Part shown: one piece after another, positions 23,653 to 34,921 of the stretch
How positions within the stretch are numbered: position 1 is the stretch's first letter
Layout of the letters: each line of letters begins with the position of its first letter
Position numbers and translations under genes: made by a program
Source: Ptychodera flava
Taxonomy: Eukaryota > Hemichordata > Enteropneusta > Ptychoderidae
Assembly: GCF_041260155.1 (NCBI RefSeq)
Contig: NW_027248277.1
Span: 17,457,872 to 17,521,871, forward strand
Direction: 5' to 3'
DNA length: 64,000 bases
Notes under the pieces: model-generated
Told to the model about the DNA's origin: nothing
What the model saw: only the letters and a program-made list of their open reading frames with translations
Database searches by the model: none

Positions 23653-24439
23653 CGTAACTGCAACGCAACCTTAAGGACAAAGCTCTACACTTCTGTAGAG
23701 AAAATTAAAGTTTCTCTTTTTCGTACTTTTTCGGGATACATAACATCGGATATATATTGTTATTGGGTGAGCTTTTATGTCAAGATTTTGTTACTTGGGT
23801 GCAGGTAAGCCAAAATTTCTGTGTTGGACAGGGGGTTACCCATATTCATCATGGGTGGCTGGGGTGACTCAAAATTTCGGAGTTTCTAGTGTATTTCCTC
23901 CGATCCCCAGGCCGTAAATAATGACGGCTCCCTAAACAGCTGTGTACGCCTGAGTCAGAATGACCTGGACCAGTATACACGGCTGATATCTCAGCGAAAA
24001 TTTAAAAACAAGATGAAGGGCAAAGTGTAAAACCAAGGCCTAGTCGGGCCTAGTCGGGCCCTCTAGGCTGGCGATCTAAAATTTAAAGTAAGTCCGTATG
24101 ACACGCGTATCGAGAAGTGAAAATATGAATGATCGTTAGGCTGGTACATGATCGTCTTTATTTCATCTCTGATATTTGTAAATTGTGGATCGATTCCCTG
24201 TACCTTTGATTTTGTCTTTCTCTACCAACACAGAAAACATATTTTTGTAATGCTCTAAGAAAATTTTTCCTACTCGTGAAATAAGAATTATATGGACTGA
24301 TTTAGTCCGAAATAAAGTGAAATAAATAAATAAATGCAGACACGTTGTTTCACCGGCAACAAAGTTAGACAGCACTCCCAAAAATCAGTCAGACAAATGA
24401 TTTATACGAGAGAAGGGAGTACTACTAGGAAGAATGAAA

Positions 24440-24735
24440 GATTATCAAAACTTATTATGTTTCTGACATTAGGTTGGCACGCGGAGAGTAATTCTTTAGC
24501 GTTGTACAGCGAACACGTTGGAAATTCCCGCAGAGACCATAGGCGGTCCAGACACTATAAATAAGCTTGTTATTGAGTTTTTCAGTTTTCTCTATTAGTT
24601 CCTCTCCTTTTGTTGATGCTGAGACTGATCGGAGTAAATAAAATCACAGAGCGACTGTGATAAAATAAATGACTATTAAATAACCTCACCTAGCCTCTTG
24701 ACTCTTTATTTATTTTACACCCCATTACAAGGACG
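24440..24735 (+). mobile_element. Possible LTR-like segment at the end of the B arm
   Basis: Contains CACTATAAATAAGC (TATA-like, about 24556), AATAAA near 24637 and a CCCCATTACA end, reminiscent of an LTR. No matching start or target duplication was identified. The inverted copy is at about 31010-31330. Weak call. Confidence 0.25.
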
Positions 24736-24781
24736 TTTATCTCTCATATACACATCTTGAAGAAATCTAATAACATTTCAG

Positions 24782-25105
24782 TAAAGATGTAAGACAAGTC
24801 GTGGCAGAGGTCACAGATGACAAGTCTTTCCCCAAGATGGAGCGCAAATGACTACAAATAGAACAGCACCACACATAAGTCGCGAAGCGAAATTAGTCAA
24901 ATTAGCTGTCAAATTGAACAATTTACGAGACTTCAAAGAAATCGCTCCTGAAGGATGGACCCCTGAACGAATACAGGGCTATTTTCTACGGGCAACCAAA
25001 GTCATCGAGGGACTCAGGGGTGTTAAAAAAGTGATGGAAGAAGCATTGGACGAAAGTTTAACTGAAAAAGGTTGTACTGGCAGAATCACAGCTATAGCAA
25101 TCTAA
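24782..25105 (+). pseudogene. Terminal exon of a MESH1/HDDC3-type ppGpp hydrolase gene, broken
   Basis: After a TTTCAG acceptor the sequence reads DVRQVVAEVTDDKSFPKMER, then a TGA at 24849-24851 where the family has an Arg codon. It then needs a -1 shift near 24865 to continue as APHISREAKLVKLAVKLNNL and EGWTPERIQGYFLRATKVIE, ending at TAA 25103-25105. This order matches the C-terminal half of animal MESH1 (HDDC3), a Mn-dependent ppGpp/NADPH phosphohydrolase of the HD family. In the family the order is EVTDDK, ERKRLQ, then AKLVKLADKLYNLRDL and EGW. The stop looks like CGA to TGA decay. Upstream exons are absent: the palindrome boundary (24759) lies 22 bp before the exon. AATAAA at 25302-25307. 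It could alternatively be a one-base assembly error plus a real stop. Confidence 0.72.
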
Positions 25106-25689
25106 TACATTGTATTTAATCTTTTCAGAATTTGTATCATCTAACATTCCGAATGGCAAGGTTGCCCTTGACTAGTAAAATAGGGAAAGGTGACAATGTG
25201 TATTTTTGCAGATTGTTGTAAAATATTGTAAAGTTTTATTTGTTTGCCTACTAAGTGCTTCAGCTTTACAAGCTAACATTGAATCTTAATGTTTGATCAG
25301 CAATAAAATACATCGTTGTGAGACGTGTGGCAGGAAATAGAAGGCCATATTCGTATAAACTCCACTACAATTTTAATTTGTGCCATTTTTCAGTATTTTC
25401 GTTTCTGTAACAACTTTACTCTTAGGGTCTACTTCTGAAAAGTTGTTGAATATCGTGGATTTTGATATGTCAAGAAGGCAACCTTTGTATAATGTGCTTA
25501 CAATTGTTCCTGACAACCTGAGAATGTGATCTGCATATTTTTATAAAGTATTTATAAATCACATGATGAGTTAATCGATATACCAGATGCAAAATATATG
25601 TAAAATGTTTTTCAGTTACTCAAACAATAGTGTGAGCAAAATAAACTGAAGTGTACAGGTAACTAAAGGTCGTCTTTGTTACGTCCGAG

Positions 25690-25776
25690 ACATACATACA
25701 TACATACATGTATTGCATGCATGCATGCATATCTACATACATACATATATACATACAGTGCATGCCGACCTATCTA

Positions 25777-25807
<31 letters not shown>

Positions 25808-26335
25808 CATACATACATACATACATACATGCATGCATGCATGCATGCATGCATGCATGCATGCATGCATGCATGTATGCATGTATGTATGTATGTATGT
25901 ATGTATGTATGTATGTATGTATGTATGTATGTATGTATGTATGTATGTATGTATGTATGTATGTATGTATGTATGTATGTATGTATGTATGTATGTATGT
26001 ATGTATGTATGTATGTATGTATGTATGTATGTATGTATGTAGATAGGTCGGCATGCACTGTATGATATATGTATGTATGTAGATAGGTAGACATACACTG
26101 TATGTATGTATGTATGTATGTGTGTGTGTGTGTGTGTGTAAGTGTGTGTGTATATGTTGGGAGGTATGTAGGTAGGTAGGTAGAACTGTATTTACGTGAT
26201 GGTATGTATGCATGTATATGTGTGCATGCAGGTATGTACCATATGTAGGTTGGTAGATAGATATGCATTAACATACATGTATATATGTATATGTGTCTGT
26301 GGTGTGTATGTATGCAGCAAACTAAAATTAAGAAC
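25690..26335. repeat. Self-complementary compound microsatellite (CATA)n(CATG)n(TATG)n
   Basis: ACAT units (25780-25828) pass through GCAT units into GTAT units (25875-26040), so the two halves are reverse complements. Unique flanks also pair: GTGCATGCCGACCTATCT (about 25759) and AGATAGGTCGGCATGCAC (about 26041). Diverged TATG, TGTG and GGTA units follow to 26335. Confidence 0.92.
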
Positions 26336-27445
26336 ATGAAAGTGTTTCAAAAGTTTACTTGAACCTGAAAAATATTTATCATTATTATTATTATTATTAT
26401 TATTATTAGACTTTATTTAAAGAGGGTAATCTGAGTTACAAAAAAAATTGTAATTTACATCAGAGCCCTCTGTGAGCTCGAAAAAAAGTACATGCGTATA
26501 AATAGCAAATACAATGTACATGTAAATACAGTAAGTGTTCAAAATAAGGATGAGTAACATCTTCATTGCAACAAAAAGAAATAAATTAATCTAAAGCTGA
26601 ACCCTCATTTGTAAACTTCGTCATAAGATAATCTCGCAACTTACTTTGAAAGTGGCTAAAGTTGAGGTATTTCTAATCGCAGGGGGAATTGTATTCCAAG
26701 TACTTGCAGCACGAAAAGAGAAAGACTTTTGACCTGTGGTAGTCTTAAATTTTGGAACACACAAATTTCCATGACTGGCATTACGGGTGTTTGATGAAAT
26801 TCGATAAAAAACGACACTCAAATAAGAGGGTGCAAGGCCAATGATTTGAATGTCAATAATGCGGTGAAATAGATAATACGAAGGTCAATCGGCAACCAGT
26901 GCAAAGTTAGAAATATAGTTCGTGAGGGAACACTAATGTCAACCCCTAAAATTACTCTTCCAGCCCTCTTCTGGAGTTTGTAAATACGGTGAAGATTCGA
27001 CTTCGAAGTATTGCCCCAAACAGTGCGACAATAATCAATTAAAGAAAGGAAAAGTGCATTGTACACAACCAAAAAAGTACTCGTATTGGCAAATGGACGT
27101 AGTTTGCGAAGGATACCAATTCTGGTAGAAAGTTTCTTACACAGGTTATCAACGTGAACTCCCAACTTAAAGTTGAATCAATTGAAACGCCTAAAAGGAT
27201 GTGAGAAGAGACATTGGAGATATTTGTTTCTTGTATTGTGACACAAATAGAGGCCTCAGCGTTAGTAACATGTCTAATTTTAGGGCAAGAAGCAATAACC
27301 ATACTTTTAGTTTTCTCTATGTTGACAACCATAGCATTATTAGAAACCCACGATGAGATTGGGACAACATTATCGTTCATACGAGAAGTAATTTCATCGA
27401 CGCTATTACCTGAAACACACAAAGTCTGGTCGTCAGCGAACATAT

Positions 27446-27811
27446 CTAACTCACCCGTGTTAAGGCAAAGGGGAAAGTCGTTGATGAAATCAAAAAGAGA
27501 ATGGACCCTTGAGGGACGCCACTAACAATTGGCAAGACCTCAGACTCACATCCAAGATACTGAACAAGCTGAGTTCTGTCTGTCAGGTACGAGCGAAACC
27601 AACGGAGGGATGACCCGGAAACACCATAAATAGCAAGTTTATCTATGAGAATATCATGGTCAACCAGATCAAAGGCCTTACGTAGATCCAAAAATAATAA
27701 ACCATTGAAGAGACCAGAATCAATGTTCGAAAATAGATGATCCGTCAGTTTAATCAGAGCAGTGTGACATGAGTGATGTTCTCTGAAGCCAGATTGGGAC
27801 TCAACAATCAA
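27446..27811 (-). pseudogene. LINE reverse transcriptase palm fragment
   Basis: Contains the QSGF motif, LDLRKAFDLVDH (first catalytic Asp) and the SGVPQGSIL turn, in frame. The FADD box follows after a frameshift at 27440-27445. Confidence 0.8.
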
Positions 27812-27859
27812 ACCAGGATTTTAGAGAGGAAGGACAAAATCGAAATTGGCTATAGTTGT

Positions 27860-29248
27860 TTACATCACTTTTCGAACCACCCTTGTGAATGGGAACAACA
27901 CGGGCACATTATAACAAGTAGGGAAGACCCCATTTGTTATTGACATATTAAAAATACTGGTAACACAATCAGCAATACACGACGCACCAATCTTCAGAAA
28001 TTTTGAGGAGAGCTCATCATTACCAGGAGACTTCTTTTCATCGAGCAAAGAAAGATGCTTTTTCACAAAGTCAACAGTGACAGGAGGAATTTGGAAGCTT
28101 GGTGAAGAGTTACCATGGCACGAGTTAACCCAAGCTTTGGTTATACTGAGATCACGAGTGTTGTCAAAATGCTGACGAAACTTATCAATGATGCTAGTAA
28201 AATGAATATTGAAAGCCTTGGCGATATCCCCGTGGTTTTTCAGCCTCTTACCTTCATGGTAGAAAGTTGAGCTGAGAGACTGACTGTTACCACGGGACAA
28301 AATATCATTAACAGAACGCCAAAGAACAGAAGCGTTATTAGGGTTGTTTATGAAGACACTACGATAATGACGTCGCTTAGCAGAGGTAATTGCATGGACA
28401 ACCCTGTTCCGTAACGAACGATACACAAGCCAGTCGTTGGGGTTTTTGGACCGAGTGGCTTTCACAAGATTGAAATCTCTGACACGAATAAGATCCAGAA
28501 TTTCAGGAGAGAACCACGGTGGTTGCCTAATCCTACTCACACGTCTCGTGATAATCGGTGCATGCGCATTACAAATACGACTGAAGGAGTTAGTCCAATT
28601 ATTGAAAGTGGTATCCACATCATCAGACATTTGGACATCTGGCCATGAGGTAGATTCCAGATCCCCAACAAAGTGCTCGGGAATAAAATTACGAAATTGT
28701 CTTGACTTAATCGTAATATGGGAACCAGTGGTATCAGAGCATGCATTCAAACGTCGTACAACAAAAACAGGATAATGATCAGATAGGCCAACTTCAGCAA
28801 CACAGACAGATGAAAAATTCTGTGGGCAACTGACATACTCGTGTTCAAGGAGAGTCCCCGACACTGGTCTGGTGGGAACCGAGACAAGCTGTGTAAAATT
28901 CATTGAATCCATACACTTAAAAATATAGTGATTGTTACCATTCTGAGATAATAAGTTAAAATTGAAATCTCCCAAGACGACAATTTCTTTATCTTCAAGA
29001 TAAAGAGTTTCAATAACTGATTCAATTTCGATGTCTACTGAAAAAGATGAAGCGGGTGGCCTGTATACTCCAACTACAATCAGTGGGCGTGCACTTTTCA
29101 TTTCAAGTTCGAGAACAATCATCTCTACTGAATTGGACTCAAGATCTTTCCTGCGTTTGAACAGAATTTGTGACTTCACAAATGCAAGAAGCCCACCTCC
29201 TATACCTGTTACCCTATCTTTTCTGCATAAGTCATAACCATAAGTCAT
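27860..29248 (-). pseudogene. LINE endonuclease domain and start of polymerase (ORF2 fragment)
   Basis: 462-codon frame of the LINE above. Endonuclease/exonuclease/phosphatase fold motifs are present in order, with the catalytic GDFN and SDH motifs intact. The tail (ITNGVFPTCYNVPVLFPF) loses the frame before the polymerase fingers. The Met start is not meaningful because the usual N-terminal part (with the ETWL motif) lies upstream in other frames. Confidence 0.8.
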
Positions 29249-29251
29249 TTA

Positions 29252-29885
29252 ACTGTAATGGGGCAAATTCAAATATTCACTCGTTTATTTGATGCTGAGT
29301 ACTTCCATCAGCGATATAAGGAGTAAGACAGAAACAGTGATTTCATCAGCCAATGTATTTTTTTGTAAACAGAGTGACATCGATGATGAGTATAATTTCT
29401 TTCAGCGTGCCCTGTGTACAATGAGTTACCGAGTAAGCCCAATTCAAGCGCCACGGGCCACATGCCGCATGCCACGTGCCAAATTTCATGATTCAAGTTC
29501 ACACTGTTTGTGTGCATGCATCTTTTAAAGTTGTTCTTAAAATCAGTAGATCTGCCCTATACAAGAGCCATAACTTGTACATCAGTACAACTGCGTTGTG
29601 ATCAAAGGCCCCGCTATTGCTACACCGCCTACCTCTGTGAACACTTGTCCGCGATGTATACATAAGCTTATGGATGTATAAGGTCTTTGTTGGTCGTAAC
29701 AGTCGTTCTGGAATGAAAATTTGTGAACAACCCAGCCGATTCTTCTACTGTTTTAACGTTCCTCTCAACACTTCCGGACAACTTATCTGATGCATACCAT
29801 ACTTCACACCTTCCACTCTTTCACCAGGTTGAAAGTTGCAGTGAGCGCTAATGTGTAGACAATGCATGCAACAGCTACGCATAGT
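29252..29885. other. No gene seen; possible 5' region of the LINE
   Basis: Short frames only. It may hold the 5' part of the 26378-29251 LINE, but no motif could be read with confidence. Confidence 0.3.
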
Positions 29886-30345
29886 GAATAGAATTGAATA
29901 GAATTGATCTTTATTGAACTGTATGCCACTCTAGCATATTAGCACATACAATAAAGATATTCAACTTCAAGTTCAACAAGTCAGAAAGAAGAGAAAAACT
30001 TCCAAATTCACTTAGAAATAATATAATTTTTTTTCTTTTCAAAACAACAATAAATAAATTTTGCCAAAGAAACAGCTGTGTCATTGTTTGTCATTATTTC
30101 AATAAATGTTTCAGTTAAACTTTATTTCTTGTCTTTTAAACGCAGAATTTGTATTCTTTCTTTGTTATATAATGGGCATAAGAGTAAAAAGTGTATTTCA
30201 TCTTCTATTTTGTTACTCTTGCAACATGGGCAGAGACGTTTTTCTGCTCCCATTTAACGATGTCTACCTGTTTCTATGTTAAGGTTATGTGTACTTGGTC
30301 TAAATTGTGTTAGAGAGAAAAAAGGACTAAAGGATGGCGGGAATA
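29886..30345 (-). mobile_element. 3' end of a second LINE (C-terminal Cys-rich segment)
   Basis: On the minus strand, about 30330 down to 30130, the translation reads FRPSTHNLNIETGRHR, a TAA, then AEKRLCPCC and EDEIHFLLLCPLYNKER. This is the CxxC...EDE.HFLL.CP.Y signature at the ORF2 C-terminus of CR1/L2-like elements. The element ends with a GAATAGAATT repeat at about 29886-29905. Confidence 0.65.
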
Positions 30346-30989
30346 TTTTAAAGCGTAGTGGGGAGAATCAAAGCGTAGCGGGGAGAGGCGAAAGCGTAGC
30401 GGGACCGCTACGCTAAAATGGCCTGGCGGAGAACACTGCATATCAATATAAAATGAACCATAGCAAGAAGAAACCTACGCTGAGCCCAAGACACCCTGCC
30501 CTGCCCCTACCCCGGGAACGGACATTCGTACGACCCCTATGCTCTTACCCCAGTCAAAATAAGACTCGTCTCTGGGAAATATGTTTACAAGTTTGCCCAC
30601 ATATAAAGATCGTAAAGGTCAGAGGTTTTACCTTCCGACGTCCTGCTTTACGGATGTCCTCATGTCATGAACTGCACGTAAGGCACTGGCAGGGTTTGCA
30701 CCGTTCGCGACCATTTACACGTTTGAATAAGAGTAGCTGACTCTCCTCGGCCATCGAAATACATTGGCTGCAGTAAATTTTGGATTAATGGTCATGACTG
30801 GCCGCAATTGGGTAATTTCTGGACACATTTCAGGAGAGCTTCTTACCACCGTCCCTCCGTGGGTGGAGGGACGGTGTTCTTACCTTCCTGTTTTAGTAAC
30901 CTTTCCTATCTGTCGAGATGTGGACCAACTCATAAAATCCCTGATAAGTCCACGGATTAGCATAATTAGTTGTTTTGACTAATTAATCA
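30330..30989. other. Right end of palindrome 2 spacer, no gene supported
   Basis: Holds three tandem AAAGCGTAGCGGGGAGA-like units (about 30350-30400) and a perfect 12-bp hairpin CACCGTCCCTCC / GGAGGGACGGTG at about 30847-30876. The B/C inverted arm starts at 30990. Confidence 0.5.
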
Positions 30990-32465
30990 CAAGATGTGTA
31001 TATGAGAGATAAACGTCCTTGTAATGGGGTGTAAAATAAATAAGAGTCAAGGGGCTAGGTTAGGTAATATAATAGTCATTTATTTTATCACAGTCCCTCT
31101 ATGATTTTATTTACTTTGATCAGTCTCAGCATGAAGAAAAGGAGAGGAACTGATAGAGAAAACTGAGAAAACTCAATAACAAGCTTATTAAAAGTGGTCT
31201 GGGCCGCCTATGGTCTCTGCGGGAATTCCAACGTGTTTGCTGTACAACGCTAAAGAATTACCCCAGTTACAATTACCAGAATTACAATTACCTGTTACCC
31301 TCCACGTGCCAACCTAATGTCAGAAACAAAATAAAGTTTTGATAATCTTTCATTCTGCCCACTCCCTTCCCTCGTATAAATCATTTGTCAGACTTATTTG
31401 GGGCGTGCTGTCTAACTTTGTTGCCTGTGACACATGCTGATTTATACCATCAAAACGTGTCTGCGTTTATTTATTTATTTCACTTTATTTTGGTCTAAAT
31501 CAGTCCATATAATTCTTATTTCACGAGTAGGAAAATTTTTCTTAGAGCATAACAAAAATGTTTTCTGTGTTGGTAGAGAAAGACAAAATCAAAGGTACAG
31601 GAATCGATCCATAATTTACAAATATCAGAGATAAAATAAAGACGATCATGTACCAGCCTAACGATCATTCATATTTTCACTTCTCGATAAGCGTGTCATA
31701 GGGACTTACTTTAAATTTTAGATCGCCAGCCTAGAGGGCCCGACTAGGCCCAACTAGGCCTGGGTTTTTCACTTTGCCCTTCATCTTGTTTTTAAATTTG
31801 GCAGAGATATCAGCCGTGTATACTGGTCCAGATCATTCTGACTCAGGCGTACACAGCTGTTTAGGGAGCCGTCATTATTTACGGCCTGGGGATCGGAGGA
31901 AATACACTAGAAACCCCGAAATTTTGAGTCACCCCAGCCACCCATGATGAATATGGGTAACCCCCTCTCTAAAACAGAAATTTTGACTTACCTGCGCCCA
32001 AGTAACAAATGTTGACATAAAAGCTCACCCAATAACAATATGTATCTGATGTTATGTATCCCGAAAAAAGTACGAAAAAGGAAACTAATTTTCTCTACAG
32101 AAGTGTAGAGCTTTGTCCTTAAGGTGACGTTGCACTTACATAAGACACTGTTTTCGAACAAAAGATTCTTATCAAAGGTGGCATGCAAATTTCTTAGTAA
32201 AGGTAGCAATAGTTTACTTGAAGGGGTACATATTTGGAGTAGAAAACGTCAACTTTGGAATTAATGATAAAATTGATTTTGATCCAAACCTTGATACTAC
32301 ATGAAATTTAATACCTCATATGAAACGACTATTTGTAAAAAACCGACAATTCTGTTTTGCATTATCTATCTCATTCTAAAACAGTTGGGGTGGGAGAACA
32401 TGGACAAAATTGAAATTACTCGAATTCAAAATGTAAGAACTTTAATGCCAAACAAAATTGTCGTT

Positions 32466-32846
32466 TGTTACAGTGTGTTATGTAGGTCATTCTCTCCAAT
32501 GACCATAGTCTAGAACGTTCTAAGAAGGTCATGGTTACTACAAATGAAGATATTTTAGAACCGTTATTAGCATATCAATGGAAAGTGTATGATTTTCTAG
32601 CGATTTCTGGATAGTTTCTTTGCATTATAAATACGGGACGGCACAGATTTTCACAAGACTTTTTTCGGATTTCACGTCAATATTCTTTCAAGCCCTAACG
32701 CTAGATCTTTCTATGTGAACACTGCACGGTTCAGACCTCATTAAGGCTGCTGTAATTCTTTAATTTGTACTTAGACTTAGTATAATTATTTTTTTAATTT
32801 ATTTTACAGAAAATTGCAGACTTCGCCGCCTTTTTCTGTCGTAACA
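32466..32846 (+). mobile_element. Solo LTR-like element, copy C 3' flank (internally deleted)
   Basis: Starts TGTTACAGTGTG and ends CTGTCGTAACA, the mirror copy of 22338-22838. It is about 120 bp shorter because the middle (downstream of CAGACCTCATTAAGG) is missing. TATA-like ATTATAAATACGGG near 32626. Confidence 0.52.
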
Positions 32847-33235
32847 ATAGCATTTAAATAACATTACGTGGTAATACTATAAAATTGTGCCCTGCCAAAG
32901 TGGAGTTAAAATTTATTGAAATTTTGAAAACGGGAGAAAAAGGTAAAGCCAGGAAATCTGGTGATTTACATGAAGTTACACTTCTTTCTAATCAAACTTA
33001 TGGTCGCTCGTCATGCGAAAAGATGTACAGATGTACGGATAGGCCTTTCATTTGCACTTATACCTTTCGTATTGTCAATCATAGTGGTCTGGAATACATG
33101 GGAGGTTTGTCTCGTTTCCTTTGAAAACTTCATCTTTCATCGATACTAGTGCAATAATGCCCTTTAAAATTGATAACAGATCTTTGTTTCTTTCTTATTT
33201 TCACCAAGGTTGGCCGAATCGAGGGCTGCGATTTG

Positions 33236-33320
33236 TTATAGGTTTAAGTCACTTGGCATCTGCAATGCTAAAAACTCCTGCTTCCTGCGGAAGTATTCGC
33301 CAAACTTTTGGATTGAAAAC
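33236..33320 (-). CDS. Copy C exon 8: C-terminus and stop
   Basis: 85 nt after the acceptor TCAATAG. It encodes FSIQKFGEYFRRKQEFLALQ then MPSDLNL and TAA. In copy B the stop comes three residues earlier because of a one-base difference (GACTAA versus GACTTAAAC). It matches the RFNQYFKMKPEVTALKVP-like tail of the family. Confidence 0.82.
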
Positions 33321-34784
33321 CTATTGAGATAAAAGAAATTATAAGAATCTTGAAGATGTATCACATTTAAAGAACTTACGAGCTTAAGATTGTAAAGTAA
33401 AAGTATACTGCTTGCTATTACAGATCCTCTCGTTGACTTTAACTCCATTGTTTAATTCTGGAAAACATACCGGCTAGAATAAAATTAGGAAGCGACATAT
33501 AATATTTAAAAGATCCCGCAGTTTCATAGTTGATTTGCGAAGACTTATCTAATGTAAATGAAAATGTGACGTTTCCTGACGATATTTCAATCATATTCGA
33601 CATGATTCCTATCATTGGCAATACTCAAAAGACAAATTCGTGTTCAGATAACTCACCCTCCCTGTAGCAACTTAAATCAACTGCTTCAATCAACTTAAAT
33701 CAATGTTAAATCAACTGCTTTCTGTATTCCAAAATGGAATTGGAAAGCCCAGCAATTAATCTGTGAAATAATTCACAATCCACTTTACAACAGTATATGA
33801 TGAATCGAAGGTAAGATTGTGTGACATTCAAAAAGTTGTTAAAAAAAGGAAATAATTCCTATTTGTGAAGTGGCGCACATTTAACTTATAAACTGACAAG
33901 AAAACAGAGTAAACATGTTGCTTTTGTGTATATCAACATTTCAAGTAGTGGCAAGTAGTGGCACACATTACAGTAACTTACCCGAGATAATCAAAGTCAA
34001 TGGTGGAATGCACTGTCTGTTTCAAACCCCAAAGTACGCCATAAAAATCAGAAGCCTAAGAAATAAAACCAAATAAAATCAGAATAAATGAAATGTGTAA
34101 AATAAATGAATACGTCACACAAATTGTTAAATGACATATATTATCTGTGATATTGTTTCTACGACTTTATCAATGTTGAAAAAAGACAACGATCGCAGCT
34201 TAAACATTTTGAAACACTGACCTACAATTTGCTCAACGTTAATAAGAAATATCAATATACATGTATAAGCTGCGTAACTTCATATCCAAAGTGTTATTCA
34301 AATAAATTAACACCTCTGAATCATAAAACTAAATAATATAGGTACAGTCCTGTTGAAAGCCCTATGAAGCCCAAATGTCTGTGGAGATCAAGTATTGGTC
34401 AAGCAAATTCAATTTCAACATATGGTCAGTTTACAAAGTGAACAATCCACAATGTTGTCCATAAATACGCAAATATCAATCTTTACTCACTGCAGTAAAC
34501 TGTCGTAATGCTTAATATTAAGATAGTGATATAAAAACCTTGTTCTGTCCAAGTAACCGTATGATACGACAATATTTACCAGCAAAACTTACACAATCAT
34601 TCTTGAACATTCTTTTAAACTGGAGCGCTAGATCGTATATGTATAGTATTGTGGCTGTTTGTTTAGTGACTGTCTGCTTTTAGTACCCATATTTTCTGAG
34701 TAATATTACCGAGAAACCAGAAATACCTCCTTAAGTTTGCAATAAACTACAACAAGTACGTAGGTACATACGTGCGTGCGTGTT

Positions 34785-34828
<44 letters not shown>

Positions 34829-34858
34829 CCTGCCTGCCTGCCTGCCTGCCTGCCTGAC

Positions 34859-34921
<63 letters not shown>

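Larger units (their letters stand above)
26378..29251 (-). mobile_element. Decayed CR1/Jockey-type LINE (endonuclease and reverse transcriptase)
   Basis: The minus-strand frame at 27860-29248 (462 codons) is an apurinic-type endonuclease. It carries VYRPP (61-65), GDFN (93-96) and SDHYP (156-160), followed by the linker to the polymerase. It shifts frame at about 27895, where VVPIHKGGSKSD is found. RT continues at 27446-27811 (QSGFREHHSCHTALIKLTDH, LDLRKAFDLVDHDILIDKLA, SGVPQGSI), then FADD near 27440. The C-terminal part is at 26621-27165 (LHWLPIDLRI, then FRAASTWNTIPPAIRNTSTL). A (TAA)n tail at 26378-26408 marks its 3' end. It is inactive through several frameshifts. The 5' end is uncertain. 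Confidence 0.82.

Noticed and set aside
32885..33149. Frames near the 3' end of copy C (MCPAKVELKFIE..., also on the minus strand at about 22102-22299)
   Set aside because: The two copies disagree in frame beyond the first 25 residues, no family is recognised, and the region overlaps the kinase 3' flank.
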